Shown in pieces: positions 11,166 through 20,487 of a DNA stretch of 64,000 nucleotides. The position numbers and the translations under genes are program-made. The stretch is taken from NCBI GenBank assembly GCA_009746045.1, contig RPFO01000299.1, positions 312,001 to 376,000 on the forward strand, given 5' to 3'. The notes beneath the pieces were generated by a model. That model made no database searches, had not been told where the DNA came from, and worked only from the letters and a program-made list of their open reading frames with translations. Source of the DNA: Mesostigma viride (lineage: Eukaryota > Streptophyta > Mesostigmatophyceae > Mesostigmatales > Mesostigmataceae). Every line of letters begins with the position of its first letter. Within the stretch, counting starts at the first letter, position 1.

Positions 11166-12615
11166 CAGTGTACAGCCATACGCAATACGCAGCCATACGG
11201 GGCCCTTGTGTATGGTGTATAATACGCCATACGGGGTATAATACGCAAACCATACGGGGACTCTTGAAAATGCTGTTTTTTGCATGGTTCAGGGGGTTCT
11301 TCAACATTCTGACCAATCAGGCATGTTTTTTTTGTGTTCTTGCAACACCACTTGCCTTTATTTAACACATCATCACATAATATTGCCGTTGCCGTCGCTG
11401 CATGCCTACAAGTACAAGCATTGTACATCTGCTGTTATTAATAATGTCTGTAAATAGCACAAAATAACAAAGTTGTATGCACAATCAGTGCACACCTGAA
11501 AAGGATAATAACACAAGTAGATATGCATGCACATTGACACTTGCAGTGGTATAGAGATCGCTGCCACCATTACTGTATGTTGAAGTTAAAAAACCATGCC
11601 ATCACTGCATGGAATGGCTATACTAGGACTGAAATACTGCACATGGTCAGTCGGCCAACTTGCCAAAAGTAATAAGACATTGTGCCAGAAACAGACATCT
11701 TGCCTACTCGTGGTAGGCCACCATGCAATATTGATCTACATGAAGCAAGAATCCATACGGGCTGCCAACAATGTGGCTAGCGTGCAGGATAGCATGCATG
11801 CCAGCAACCCGACCCAGCTTCCCTAAACCATTAACACATATGGTACGGTGGCTGGCTAGCAGCAGCCTGCATGGCTAAATAAGGCATTTATGTGCATCGC
11901 GAGTCACACCAAATACCCCGCAGCCTGCGACGTAATGCCTCCGGCGGTCTCTTGCACTCGCTCACTCTTGCCTCCTTCGCATACGTAGCGCCCATGATAT
12001 GGCGGGTGCTAGCCTTGCTCGGGTGGTAGAACCCGAGAATTTTGCATCCAAAAGTGTGCACGTCACTGAGCTAGTAGTTACCTGTCGGCTGCCCTTTCTT
12101 GTTGAGAGTCTGTTTTCACGATGTGTGTCCAGACAGTCTCGAATACGGCCTGCATCTCGTCGGCCCCATTATCATCGTGTTCCATAGACCCACACCATCA
12201 CCGTCGCTAGCCATGGTGCCTGGATGTCAATTGTGCTACGATTAAATGTTAGGTGCCAGATCATTGCGCGCCCTTGTTGGCAGACAACATAACTTCGTCA
12301 CCTAATTTCCTCGTCCTTCGTCTCCTAGACCCTAGTCCGACACGCAGCAATCTGCAGCAATGCACGTACAGTCGTACATGCACGGCCAGCTTGGCACCTG
12401 CATCTAGTTCCGGCTCCACGTGCCGTCCAAAATGATGCCAGAAGCTACTTCGAACGAGGTTCATACGCAAAAAATACGCAAAAAATACGCAATACGCAAA
12501 AAATACGCAAAAAATACGCAGTGCGTATTTTTTTTCCCATTTCCATACGGAAATCTTGCGTATGGCGTATAATACGCGCCATACGGCGTTTTATACGCCG
12601 TATGGCTGTTCACTG
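11166..12615. mobile_element. hAT-like non-autonomous DNA transposon
   Basis: The ends are CAGTGTACAGCCATACG (from 11166) and its near-perfect inverse (ending CACTG at 12615); the two differ by one base in the first 16. Both sides carry the same 8-bp word GCGGTGCC (11158-11165 and 12616-12623). Ends of the form CAGTG plus an 8-bp duplication are typical of the hAT superfamily. Subterminal CATACGG, GTATAAT and AATACGC words repeat on both arms; near 12470-12530 they form an ATACGCAAAAA array. No transposase open frame was found, so it must be mobilised in trans. It interrupts LINE-b. Confidence 0.85.
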
Positions 12616-12623
12616 GCGGTGCC

Positions 12624-14240
12624 GGGCGGCCAAGACCACGGGGTCCTGGCGGTATAGAGCGGGCCGGGGCGCAAACCGGCTTCCCCGCCGCGGTCTATAG
12701 CTGCCGGAGCTGGAGCTAGGTCGGCCATAGCTCCCGTTGCCGTTGTTGCTGCGCCCGACCTAGCTGGCTGGGTCAAGTCGTCGTCCAGGGTGTAGTCAGT
12801 AAGTCTTCTCGAGCCGCTTGCGGCGTCTAGCTGAGAAAAGAAATCTAGCTTGTCCGCCGGTTTCTCAAAGATGAGCAGAAGCGGAGGCGCCCCTGCCTTA
12901 CCCCGCGAGCGGGGAACTGAACTAAGGTGGTGGGCGTCCAGCTTGATCTCATCAATGAGGACGGACCACGCGACCAAGGATTTCTCTCTCAAACGCCTGT
13001 GCAAGCGTCACGGAATTCTCACCTTCCACCAGGTCGAAGTTCTTGACGATGATGTTAAGGCTGCGCTTGGCGAGCCGTTGGCCTCCTCGCGAAGGTCAAG
13101 CGTCTGCTGCTGGAGCTGCGAGCACTGCGACGGCGCAGGTGGTGGAGGTGGTGTGTTGCTTGAGCATGGCCGCCCAGGTCTGCGTGGGAGGGGCATCGCC
13201 AGCCGGGCCAGCGGGGGCTGGCTTGTCGGCAATTTCCTTCACCGCCTAGTGGGAGGTGAGGCCTGTGGTGTTTTGCAGGAACTCAATGGCGATGGCGTTG
13301 TCCTGGAGGCGCTTGTCGATGTCGCCGAGCTGGGCCGCTGTGATGGAGGCGCGATGGAGGCGGTGTGTGGGGGGGTTGGAGGCGAGGAGCCTGGGTGGAG
13401 GTGGAGGTGGAGATGGCGGGGAGCTCGGCAGGCAGCGTGCGGCCCACAGCTGCCACATCTGCAGCGAGGAGAGTCACGCACGACGTGCTGTGAGATGGCT
13501 TCTTGATGAACTTAGGTGGAGGAGGAAGGTGGATTCGGGCAAGGGGGCAGGGCCGGTTCAGAAGGTCCTCGGCAGAGCGATGGTCTGAAGAGAGCGGCGA
13601 GCTGAAGGCGGGGGCAAGATCAGCCGGACAGGTGTTCAGGTGCGCGGTGGGAATACTGGCGCCGTCAGCTCCGTTGCGGAAAACGGTGGGTTTTGGAGTG
13701 GAGTTGCTGGCACACTGAGGGCCAGGAGCGAGGCGTGTGACCCGTGAAACACGAACTCCAGTATCTTGATGGGGGGCATGTCGAAAAAGCCTGGCATGAG
13801 GACGCCACAGCCTGGTGGAAAATAACCTGTCTCGACGTCAAAGTCGCGCTCAGACCAGCTAGGTTCGCCTGGGCGACTGCGATTGGGCTCAGGCGATGCC
13901 GAGGGCGAGGCAAGCCCGGGAGGGATCTGGGCGACCACCAGTGAGCGACTAGAGGAGGGGTGCCCCATAAGCCATTTTGCTCATTCCGGTGTCGGTCCCC
14001 GTCGCCCCCCTTTTGGACGGGAAGGTGCCTGTTGGTCCGCCCAAAATGGGTTCCGTCGTCCAGTTGGAGAAAAGGAACTGAGTTCCGAGTTACAGTCCTC
14101 GACCAAGTGGCTGGCCGGAAGGACTTCCGAGTTTTACTAGACAGATGTCGGTCTTTGTCCAGTATGGACGGGAGGAGCGACCAGATCTTGTGGAGTCTTG
14201 TGGTCAGTCTAGCTCTTGTGGTAGCTGGTGCACTTCGCAA
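12624..14240 (-). pseudogene. LINE-b ORF1 (RNA-binding protein) remnant
   Basis: On the - strand this matches the ORF1 copies at 14.4-15.2 and 15.7-17.2 kb. Shared blocks are a proline-rich N-terminal part containing SPSASPEPN (about 13880), a QLQQQTLDLREEA helix (about 13100) and a C-terminal RNA-binding fold with SRGKAGAPPLLLIFEKPADK and the TLDDDLT motif (12780-12900). ORF1 proteins of L1-type LINEs coat the element RNA. The copy is shifted in several frames and its end is cut by the hAT insertion. Confidence 0.75.
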
Positions 14241-14409
14241 AACTAATGTCCGGTCAGGGTCAGGTCATGTAATTGCGCCAGCCCAGCCACTGCAGCATGA
14301 AGAGCTGGCATCATGGAGCCTGCTGAACCTACGCGCCGGGCCGGCGGGCCGAGCGCAAGCCATATTGGGCTGTGGTGCTCAGTCCTGATTTGCAGTCGTC
14401 GTCCCCCAA

Positions 14410-15239
14410 ATGGCGCGGAAGGAGTTCCGCAATTTGGCTGGCGCTGCATGTTTTCCCGTCGTCGACAGTCCCCGGGAAGTGCCGGAGGACCCGGGGTACC
14501 CAACACTGAGTGGGGCACCCCTCCTGCGACTAGTGTCAACGCTGCCTTTCGGACATCAAAGCCCAGCTCCTCGACCTCGACCAACGCCTTCAAGCCACCG
14601 CCACCGCCCTTGAGAGCTTGCATGACACCGCCGGCCTCACCGCCCAAGCGGTGCAGGAAATCGCTGCCCAGCCGGCACCTGCTGGCCCGGCCAGTGATGT
14701 TCCCTCCACCTGGGCGGACTTGCTTAAGCATCATACCACCTCCACCACCTCCACCATCGCGGCACAACTCAAGCAACAAGCCCTCGACCTTCGCGAGGCG
14801 GCCGAGATCGACAAGCGCAGCCACAACGTCATCGTCAAGCACCTCGACCAGCCGGCAGGTGAGACCCCGACGAGCCTTCTCACGGCACTTAAGCGCGACA
14901 TTCTTGCCCCCATGCAACTCACTGGTGAGCTGCCGGACATAATTGTCGGCTGTCCGCCTCCCCCGCGCGCGGGGGAAGGCTGGCCCGGCACCCGTGCTTC
15001 TCACCTTTAAGTCCATGGGGGACAAGCTGGCGTTCCTTAAATGCCGCAAGAAGCTCTCGGAGACTCGCTTCACGCTGGACGACGACTTGACCCTGGCCCA
15101 GCAACAGCGGCGACGCGAGCTATGGCCGACCTACCTTCAGCTCCGGCAGCGCGCAGGGGGGAAGCCGGTGTACTGGAGGGGGGCGGTCATCCACGTTGAC
15201 CACAAGCCATGGCAGGCCCCCCCTGCCACCCCAGACTAG
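14410..15239 (+). pseudogene. LINE-c ORF1 RNA-binding protein, frameshifted
   Basis: The second half is well preserved. QLKQQALDLREAAEIDKRS, VIVKHLDQPAGETPTSLL and LKRDILAPMQLTGELP run in one frame to about 14950. After a shift near 14945, GKAGPAPVLLTFKSMGDKLA, TLDDDLTLAQQQRRRELWP and GKPVYWRGAVIHVDHKPW follow, with a stop at 15237-15239. The layout is a coiled helix, then an RRM-like fold, then a basic C-terminal domain, as in L1-type ORF1 proteins. It is homologous to the ORF1 of LINE-d. The N-terminal part is not readable in a single frame. Confidence 0.75.
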
Positions 15240-15248
15240 GGAACCTAT

Positions 15249-17258
15249 TAATTAATTAATTAATTAAACTCGTGCTCCCGTTGGGGAGTCACGGAGCACC
15301 GAAGTGCTTTTAATCCCTGTGTGTGCACTACAGGAGAAAGGGCAGAGACCCCCAGTCTCCTTCATGCCAAAGGCATGCCACAGCTGCAATCGGGCGCGGC
15401 TAGCTAAAAGGACAAGCTAACGATCCGGCAAACTGTGGGTGCAATAAGACCCATGTGAGCATATCATAGCAAGGAGCGTGGGCAAGTAATCTGAACATAG
15501 CCAGGGCGTAGCATGGCTGTACTAGGACTAGGCTAAGGCTATGGCTGCTGGTTGTGTACCGTGCGTTGGCGGCACGTGACTAGGTGGGTTGGCACAGCTA
15601 GGCAACAGTCTAGGCATGGCTGCCTTAGCGGCAGTGACGCCAATGGTTACAAGCTAGGGCTATTATTCTAGCCCGCTGGGGGCGTCCACATCTTGTGGTT
15701 GATCATCAGGTCCCCGCCCCTCCAGTACACCTTGGGCTTCTGGGGGTCCTGCTTATGGCGGAGGTATTCCGGCCACAGGTCGCGTCGCTGCTGTTGCTGA
15801 GCGGGGGTGAGGTCGTCATCCAGCGTCCAGGTGAGGTCGTGCAACCGCTTGCGACGAGAGAGGAACCGCTGCTTATCCTCAGGGGAGGGGAAGGTGAGTA
15901 GGACTGGTGGGGGAGCCGCCTTGTCCCGTGAGTGGGGAAGGCGGTGGCACCCACGCAGTTCTACCTCACCTACCAGGCCCATGAGGGTAAGAAGCTGGTT
16001 CTTGAGCTCGTCAGCAAGAGAGGTTGACGTCTCACCTGGCTTCTGGGGGAAGCGACGTAGCACCACTCGGCACTCGCGGCGAGCGCGGTCGGTGACCTCC
16101 CGTTGCTGGGCCTGGCGGTGGTCCTCCAGCTCCTGGAGCTTTGTGGCGATGGCGTCGGTGGTGGAGGCGGTCGCTGACCGCAGCAGGATCCGCGTAGGAG
16201 AGCGGCGGGAGGTCGCCAGCATCCTGCCGGGGTGGCTGGGATGCAATGGTGGCCGTCTGCTCCGCTATCTTGGGGACCTGTGTGGCCAGGGCCTCGGTGT
16301 GGGCGGTGATGGCCTCAAGCTTCTTCAGGAGCACGCCACACTTGCCCTCCACCTGGTTAAGGCGAGAGACAAGTGCAGCATGCGTTTCCGAAGCCTGCGC
16401 CGCGGTGTGTAGCGCCGTGAACTGTGGTTGTAGCTTGTGGACGACCTTGGTTTCCACGTTGGAGACCCGGGCCTCGACCGTGTTGTTGAGCGTGGTGTTC
16501 AGCGAGGTCATCTTCTCGGCCAGCGGCCAGGTCACGTGCTCCTCCAGCACTGCGCGGATGTCATCCTTGCAGAGGGAGGAAGCCGATGGGGCTGCCGGCT
16601 GTGCGGGGGCTGGGGCTTTGAGTGCGTCCCAAAGTGCTCTGTGGATGTCGCCGAAGCTGCCGGCTGGTAGTAGCTGGTCAAGATAACCGTGCGTTGGCGG
16701 GATTCGTCACAGGTGTAGAGCCAGGACGTGTCGCGGTAGTCGATAGCCGTCCCCCCTCTCCAGGCCACAAAGAGCTTCCGCTCCTGCGTGAGGAACTGGA
16801 GAACTTCGACGACTTCCTGCGGCGACAGCTTCTGCCACTCGAGGAGCCGGGTGAACTGTTGGTCGCCGATGGGCTCTGGCAAGAATTTGCTCCATTTGTG
16901 GCGATCGTGGCATGGTTTCTTGGGCTCAGGCGAGGCGCTTGGCGAGGGTTTGGCGGGTAAGCCTGGCGGCTGAACAATGGCGAGGGCGAGAGGGTTGGGC
17001 TGCATGGGCGCTGGGAAGCTGTGCCAGCTCCTTTTCCAGCCCTCGTTTGGCTTTGGTAGTCGTCATAGCTGGTCACGTGCGTAACTTTGTCTATACTGCG
17101 TGGCAGCCGTAACCGTTTATACTGGCAAGTGCGTCTTAGAAAGGCGCATCGAATGCAAGTGGTCTGACCGAATTTGGGGCTCAGACGCAAAAGATCTGAA
17201 CTCCGCCGTCAGCCATACCGCCGTCAGCCATTTTCGTTGCTCATGGTTGGGATGATGG
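15249..17258 (-). mobile_element. LINE-d: complete ORF1-only (half-LINE) element with 12-bp target duplication
   Basis: A perfect 12-bp repeat TAGGGAACCTAT flanks the insert (15237-15248 and 17259-17270). On the - strand the element starts near ATGGCTGACGGCGG (start codon 17216-17214 or one repeat upstream) and has one ORF1. A 420-bp 3' UTR follows, ending in the hairpin CTCCCCAACGGGAG and a (TTAA)n tail (15249-15267). There is no ORF2 anywhere inside the 2,010 bp. Because the duplication is intact, this was transposed as an ORF1-only unit and is not a remnant of later deletion. Confidence 0.85.
15668..17216 (-). pseudogene. LINE-d ORF1 RNA-binding protein, frameshifted
   Basis: On the - strand it begins MADGG and continues through SPSASPEPKKPCHD (about 16920). 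An acidic helix block with TRLLEWQKLSPQEVVEVLQF follows (about 16800), then a long heptad-rich stretch (16550-16250; VSRLNQVEGKCGVLLKKLEA). The RNA-binding core has VVLRRFPQKPGETSTSLADE, GCHRLPHSRDKAAPPPVLLT, WTLDDDLTPAQQQQRRDLWP and IDNHKMW-like MINHKMWTPPAG, with the stop at 15668. Coiled coil followed by RRM and C-terminal domain is the L1 ORF1p plan. At least three frames are needed to read it, so this copy is not translatable as it stands unless the assembly has indel errors. Confidence 0.8.
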
Positions 17259-17752
17259 TAGGGAACCTATACCAGTAGTGTAGATTAGTCAGGCTTAGCC
17301 TAGCATGTGGCCCACGCGCATGTGCGCCCATAATGGCCCCCATGGATGATGCTTTCACTATTTAGCCGCGCCCAGCCTACAACGGGACCTCCCATGGATG
17401 ATGCATTAAGAATTTAGCCACGCCATGCCTATGCAGGGAGCTACTCTCTGCTGAGATGCCATGTGTACACCAGCTATCGCCTAGCCACATATACCTTCCA
17501 CCCCATATGTCATGCAGGCCTTCTAGGCCCTCTCCTCAAGCCCCCCCTGGGTGCCTGTGCTTGATAAGGAGGCATGAACCATCATGGCGGTGCAGGTGCA
17601 CCTTGTGCACCCAGAGCAGGTGATAGTTGTACATGTCCTCCACCTGCAGGTTGTAGCCCTGATTGTATTACAAACCCATAGATGCCCCTTTCTCAGGGCT
17701 ATGTGTTACATATGCTCCCAACGGAGCTATGCTTTTAATTAATTAATTAATT

Positions 17753-17990
17753 TCGGACCTGAGGGCGAAGCTGCAGACGCGTATTTTCATGGCCTAGCGC
17801 AGCCGCCAGGCTGCGTTGCGTCGAGGAGCGTTTGCTCGTCATATATTGCGTAGTAGCTTCGGAAAATTATATCAGTGTGTGCGTCTTAGAAAGGCGAAGC
17901 ATTTGTGATATTCACAGCCGAATTTGGTGCCCAAATGTGAAAGTTATGAGCTCCGCCGTCAGCCATGGCTACCTCGTGGCTCGTGGCTCT
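17753..17990 (-). mobile_element. Family B short retroelement (LINE-d 5' end type)
   Basis: Read on the - strand it starts with GAGCCACGAGCCACGAGG, then ATGGCTGACGGCGGAGCTC, then the CGCCTTTCTAAGACGCAC word, and ends at the AT tail near 17753. The start matches the 5' end of LINE-d ORF1 (MADGG). Another copy lies at 57215-57400. These look like short internally deleted derivatives of the ORF1-bearing element. Confidence 0.55.
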
Positions 17991-18395
17991 GGAGGTGACC
18001 CCTAGCCATTGCCTAGCCCCATAATAATCTTCCACCCCATGCCAGGCCTTTTAGGTATGATACATCATGGTGGCATTCATAGCGATTCGGGCCGCGGTGC
18101 CCACACCCCTGTAACTAGGACCTAGATAGCTCATACCATCCATTCCATCCCATGTTCCCCTCCCACTGAGGACTTATGCTCACGTGACGCAGTCACGTGT
18201 CTATTAATTAATTAATTAATTAATCATGGTGGTGCAGGTGCACCTTGTGCACCCAGAGTAGGTGGTGGTTTACATCCCCCCACCTGCAGGTTGTAGCTCA
18301 GAATATATTAGAAACCATATGCCCCCTCTCAGGGCTATGTGTTACATCAGCTCCTAACGGAGTTATGTTCTTAATCAATGAATTAATTAATTTAG
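17990..18395 (+). mobile_element. Two adjacent family A 3'-end copies
   Basis: One copy ends at a (TTAA)n tail at 18201-18223. The next begins immediately (GGTGGTGCAGGTGCACC at 18228) and ends CTCCTAACGGAG (18351-18362) plus an AT tail. The two are on the + strand in the same orientation as the 3' UTR at 17.6 kb, so retrocopies have inserted repeatedly at tail sequences. Confidence 0.6.
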
Positions 18396-20487
18396 TACTT
18401 GATACACGGGCAGCTGCATGTGGGCCATTGAGGGGTGCAGACCGGCGGTCTGGGGTCAACGCATGTGCACATGCAGAACAATCGTGTGCACATAGTTGTC
18501 TCGTGAGTGCATGGATTACCTGCACGCAGGTTGCAGCCTGAGATCAACCACAAGACTCACCAACCACAAATAAAAACATAGTTGTCTCAATAGAATGGTG
18601 CGTCCTAGTTTCCGTTGTCATTTGTGTGGTTGTTCAGATGTGGTGGCATGTCAGCACTGGTATTCAGCAACATAGCCCATGACGTGCCACAGCTGGTTGC
18701 GCATGCCATCACATGCTCTTTGTGCGTACCTGTATACTTTGTATACAGTATTGCCTGTACTGAAATTGATTCCAAGGTCGACTCGAATTAATCCTTGTTT
18801 ACCCTTTACAAAGACACCACATCACATGGTCTCGCAAGTGGATCAATTCCCAAGGTGACGCTGTCATAAAACCATTTTATTCAGTAGAAAAGTTTGGGTT
18901 CGTGTCAAGTTATTGTTAGTGTTACAATGAAGGTTGAGAATACCTTCACCATGGTGAAACTTGCTGGTATGTAACTAGGCCTGTCTGCCAAGTCGGCAAT
19001 ACCCCACCAGGCCCGATGGGAGACAGGCAACAGCCTTAAAAGTGTCCGTGTGTCAGTCGGTCAGTCAGTGAGTGGATCGTAAGGTGTCAGATGCCAGGAG
19101 GCAGGTACCTTCCTGACAGTCCCCAGGGCTCCCAAGCAAGGTCGTGTAGGCGGGCTGCGGCAGTCGGTATGGTCGTGTAAAGGTCTTGCGTTGGGTCGTG
19201 TCGGGTATGTGCCCACGCCTCCTAGATCTAGTCCACCCATCCACCTCAGGACAGCAGCCATAGCCGGGAATTAATACGGTGTCCATGGATGCTCTCTGTA
19301 GGTGGACTAAAAAAGATGGGCCGGCAAACCAGGTGCACCCTGTCTCTACAGCGGGCCAGGCGGGGCATGCTCGGGAGTTGTTATGTCGTGCGGGGATGCA
19401 AGGGGATCGCGGCACTACCGCGTGCCCCCTGCAGTCATGGGCAAGTGCTTCCCGGTGGACGGGCAGCGATGCGGCAAGGACGGCATCCCAGAAGCAAACC
19501 CAGCAGGCAAGTGCACGAGGCTGCTGCGCGGTGGGCACGGCTCTGGGAGCGACGCGACGGGACGGGAGGAGGCCGGGGGCGCGCACGGGGCACCCGGGGC
19601 AGCTTCCTCTTGACTGGGCGACAAGACAGGGACTGGGACTGGGACAGGGACAGGGACAGGGGACTTCGACTCATAAAATTCTGCCGGCTGCCATAACACA
19701 GGGCACGTCGCGACGACGAAACAGCACAGGGGGGGGGGGGGCGGGAGGGGGGTCCAATGGGGGGGGGGGAAGGAGCGAGAGGGGCAAGGGGCATGACGAA
19801 TCAGAAATGAAAAGAAAAGGTGTGTTAGACAAGCACCCTGTACCGAATCCCTGGACACACAGAGCCGCACACACAGCAGTACCCACACATGACTGCAGTT
19901 AGCAAAGACCAGCGATGGCCAGAGATTGTAGAAGCGGGACCATTTCATTGGGAATATGGTCATCGCGGTGCTGCAGTGCCTTTCTACACGACAGTAAAAT
20001 GGGCCACACTGTCTCAAGGTCCAGCCACGCCATTTCCCACAGCAAAATCATTTTCCATACCAAAGGCAGCGCGCGCAATCCTATGCAATGACAGTCTCTC
20101 CAACCACACTCACCCTGGGCCCATGACCACCCCCCTCACAAAGCATGCCCATAACAAACCCCCTCACACAACATGCCCATAACAACCCCCCTCACACAAC
20201 ATGCCATTGCCCCCCCCACACACAACATGCCCATGACACCCCCACACACAACGCGACATACCCGTGATCAACCCCCTCGCCCGTATACCACGGCCACAAA
20301 CCTAATGGGTACCTCTTGGCCATGCCATCAAGCCTCTCCTACCACACGCAAAAAAGAAGTATACTTGCATGCGGAAACCTGGCACAGACGAGGAATCAAC
20401 AGAACGTTTGCACACGACCACACGGCCACAGCCATCGTGCCACTCACCAGCATGTACGTAGTTCATCCCCACGCGCGCACGCGCCGC
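18396..20487. other. Intergenic region downstream of importin-alpha; no gene seen
   Basis: No open frame here shows a recognisable domain. The long frames at 19279-19902 and 19415-20017 overlap G- and C-rich simple sequence on opposite strands. Small features are a palindrome TTCACCATGGTGAA near 18944, a GGGACA/GGGACT run at 19626-19663, a poly-G at 19730-19742 and short CACACAACATGCCC repeats at 20160-20255. The importin-alpha 3' UTR must lie at the right edge. Confidence 0.6.

Larger units (their letters stand above)
8559..14240 (-). mobile_element. LINE-b: composite LINE with ORF1 and ORF2, interrupted twice
   Basis: Read on the - strand the order is ORF1 (14240-12624), a hAT-like insertion (12615-11166), ORF2 (11157-8729) with a tRNA-like insertion (9501-9236), then a 3' end with the CTCCCAACGGAG hairpin (about 8588-8599) and an AT-rich tail (8559-8585). 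Removing the hAT element joins the end of ORF1 almost directly to the segment that precedes the reverse transcriptase. No apurinic-type endonuclease domain is visible between them, so the element either suffered an internal deletion or arose by recombination. The 5' boundary near 14240 is approximate. Confidence 0.75.
14410..17752 (+). mobile_element. LINE-c: ORF1-only retroelement, split by LINE-d
   Basis: The + strand ORF1 (14410-15239) is interrupted in its stop codon region by LINE-d. Beyond the insertion (17271-17752) the sequence continues as a 3' UTR of family A type, ending in CTCCCAACGGAG (17715-17726) and a (TTAA)n tail. No reverse transcriptase lies between ORF1 and the tail. The 5' boundary is uncertain; the nearest other element, LINE-b in opposite orientation, ends near 14240. 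Confidence 0.7.

Noticed and set aside
12850-13506. 218-residue + strand frame rich in Gly
   Set aside because: Antisense to LINE-b ORF1, which shows the conserved RNA-binding motifs on the - strand.
19279-20017. Overlapping 200-residue frames on both strands
   Set aside because: Composition follows local G/C runs and short repeats; no domain or splice context supports either.
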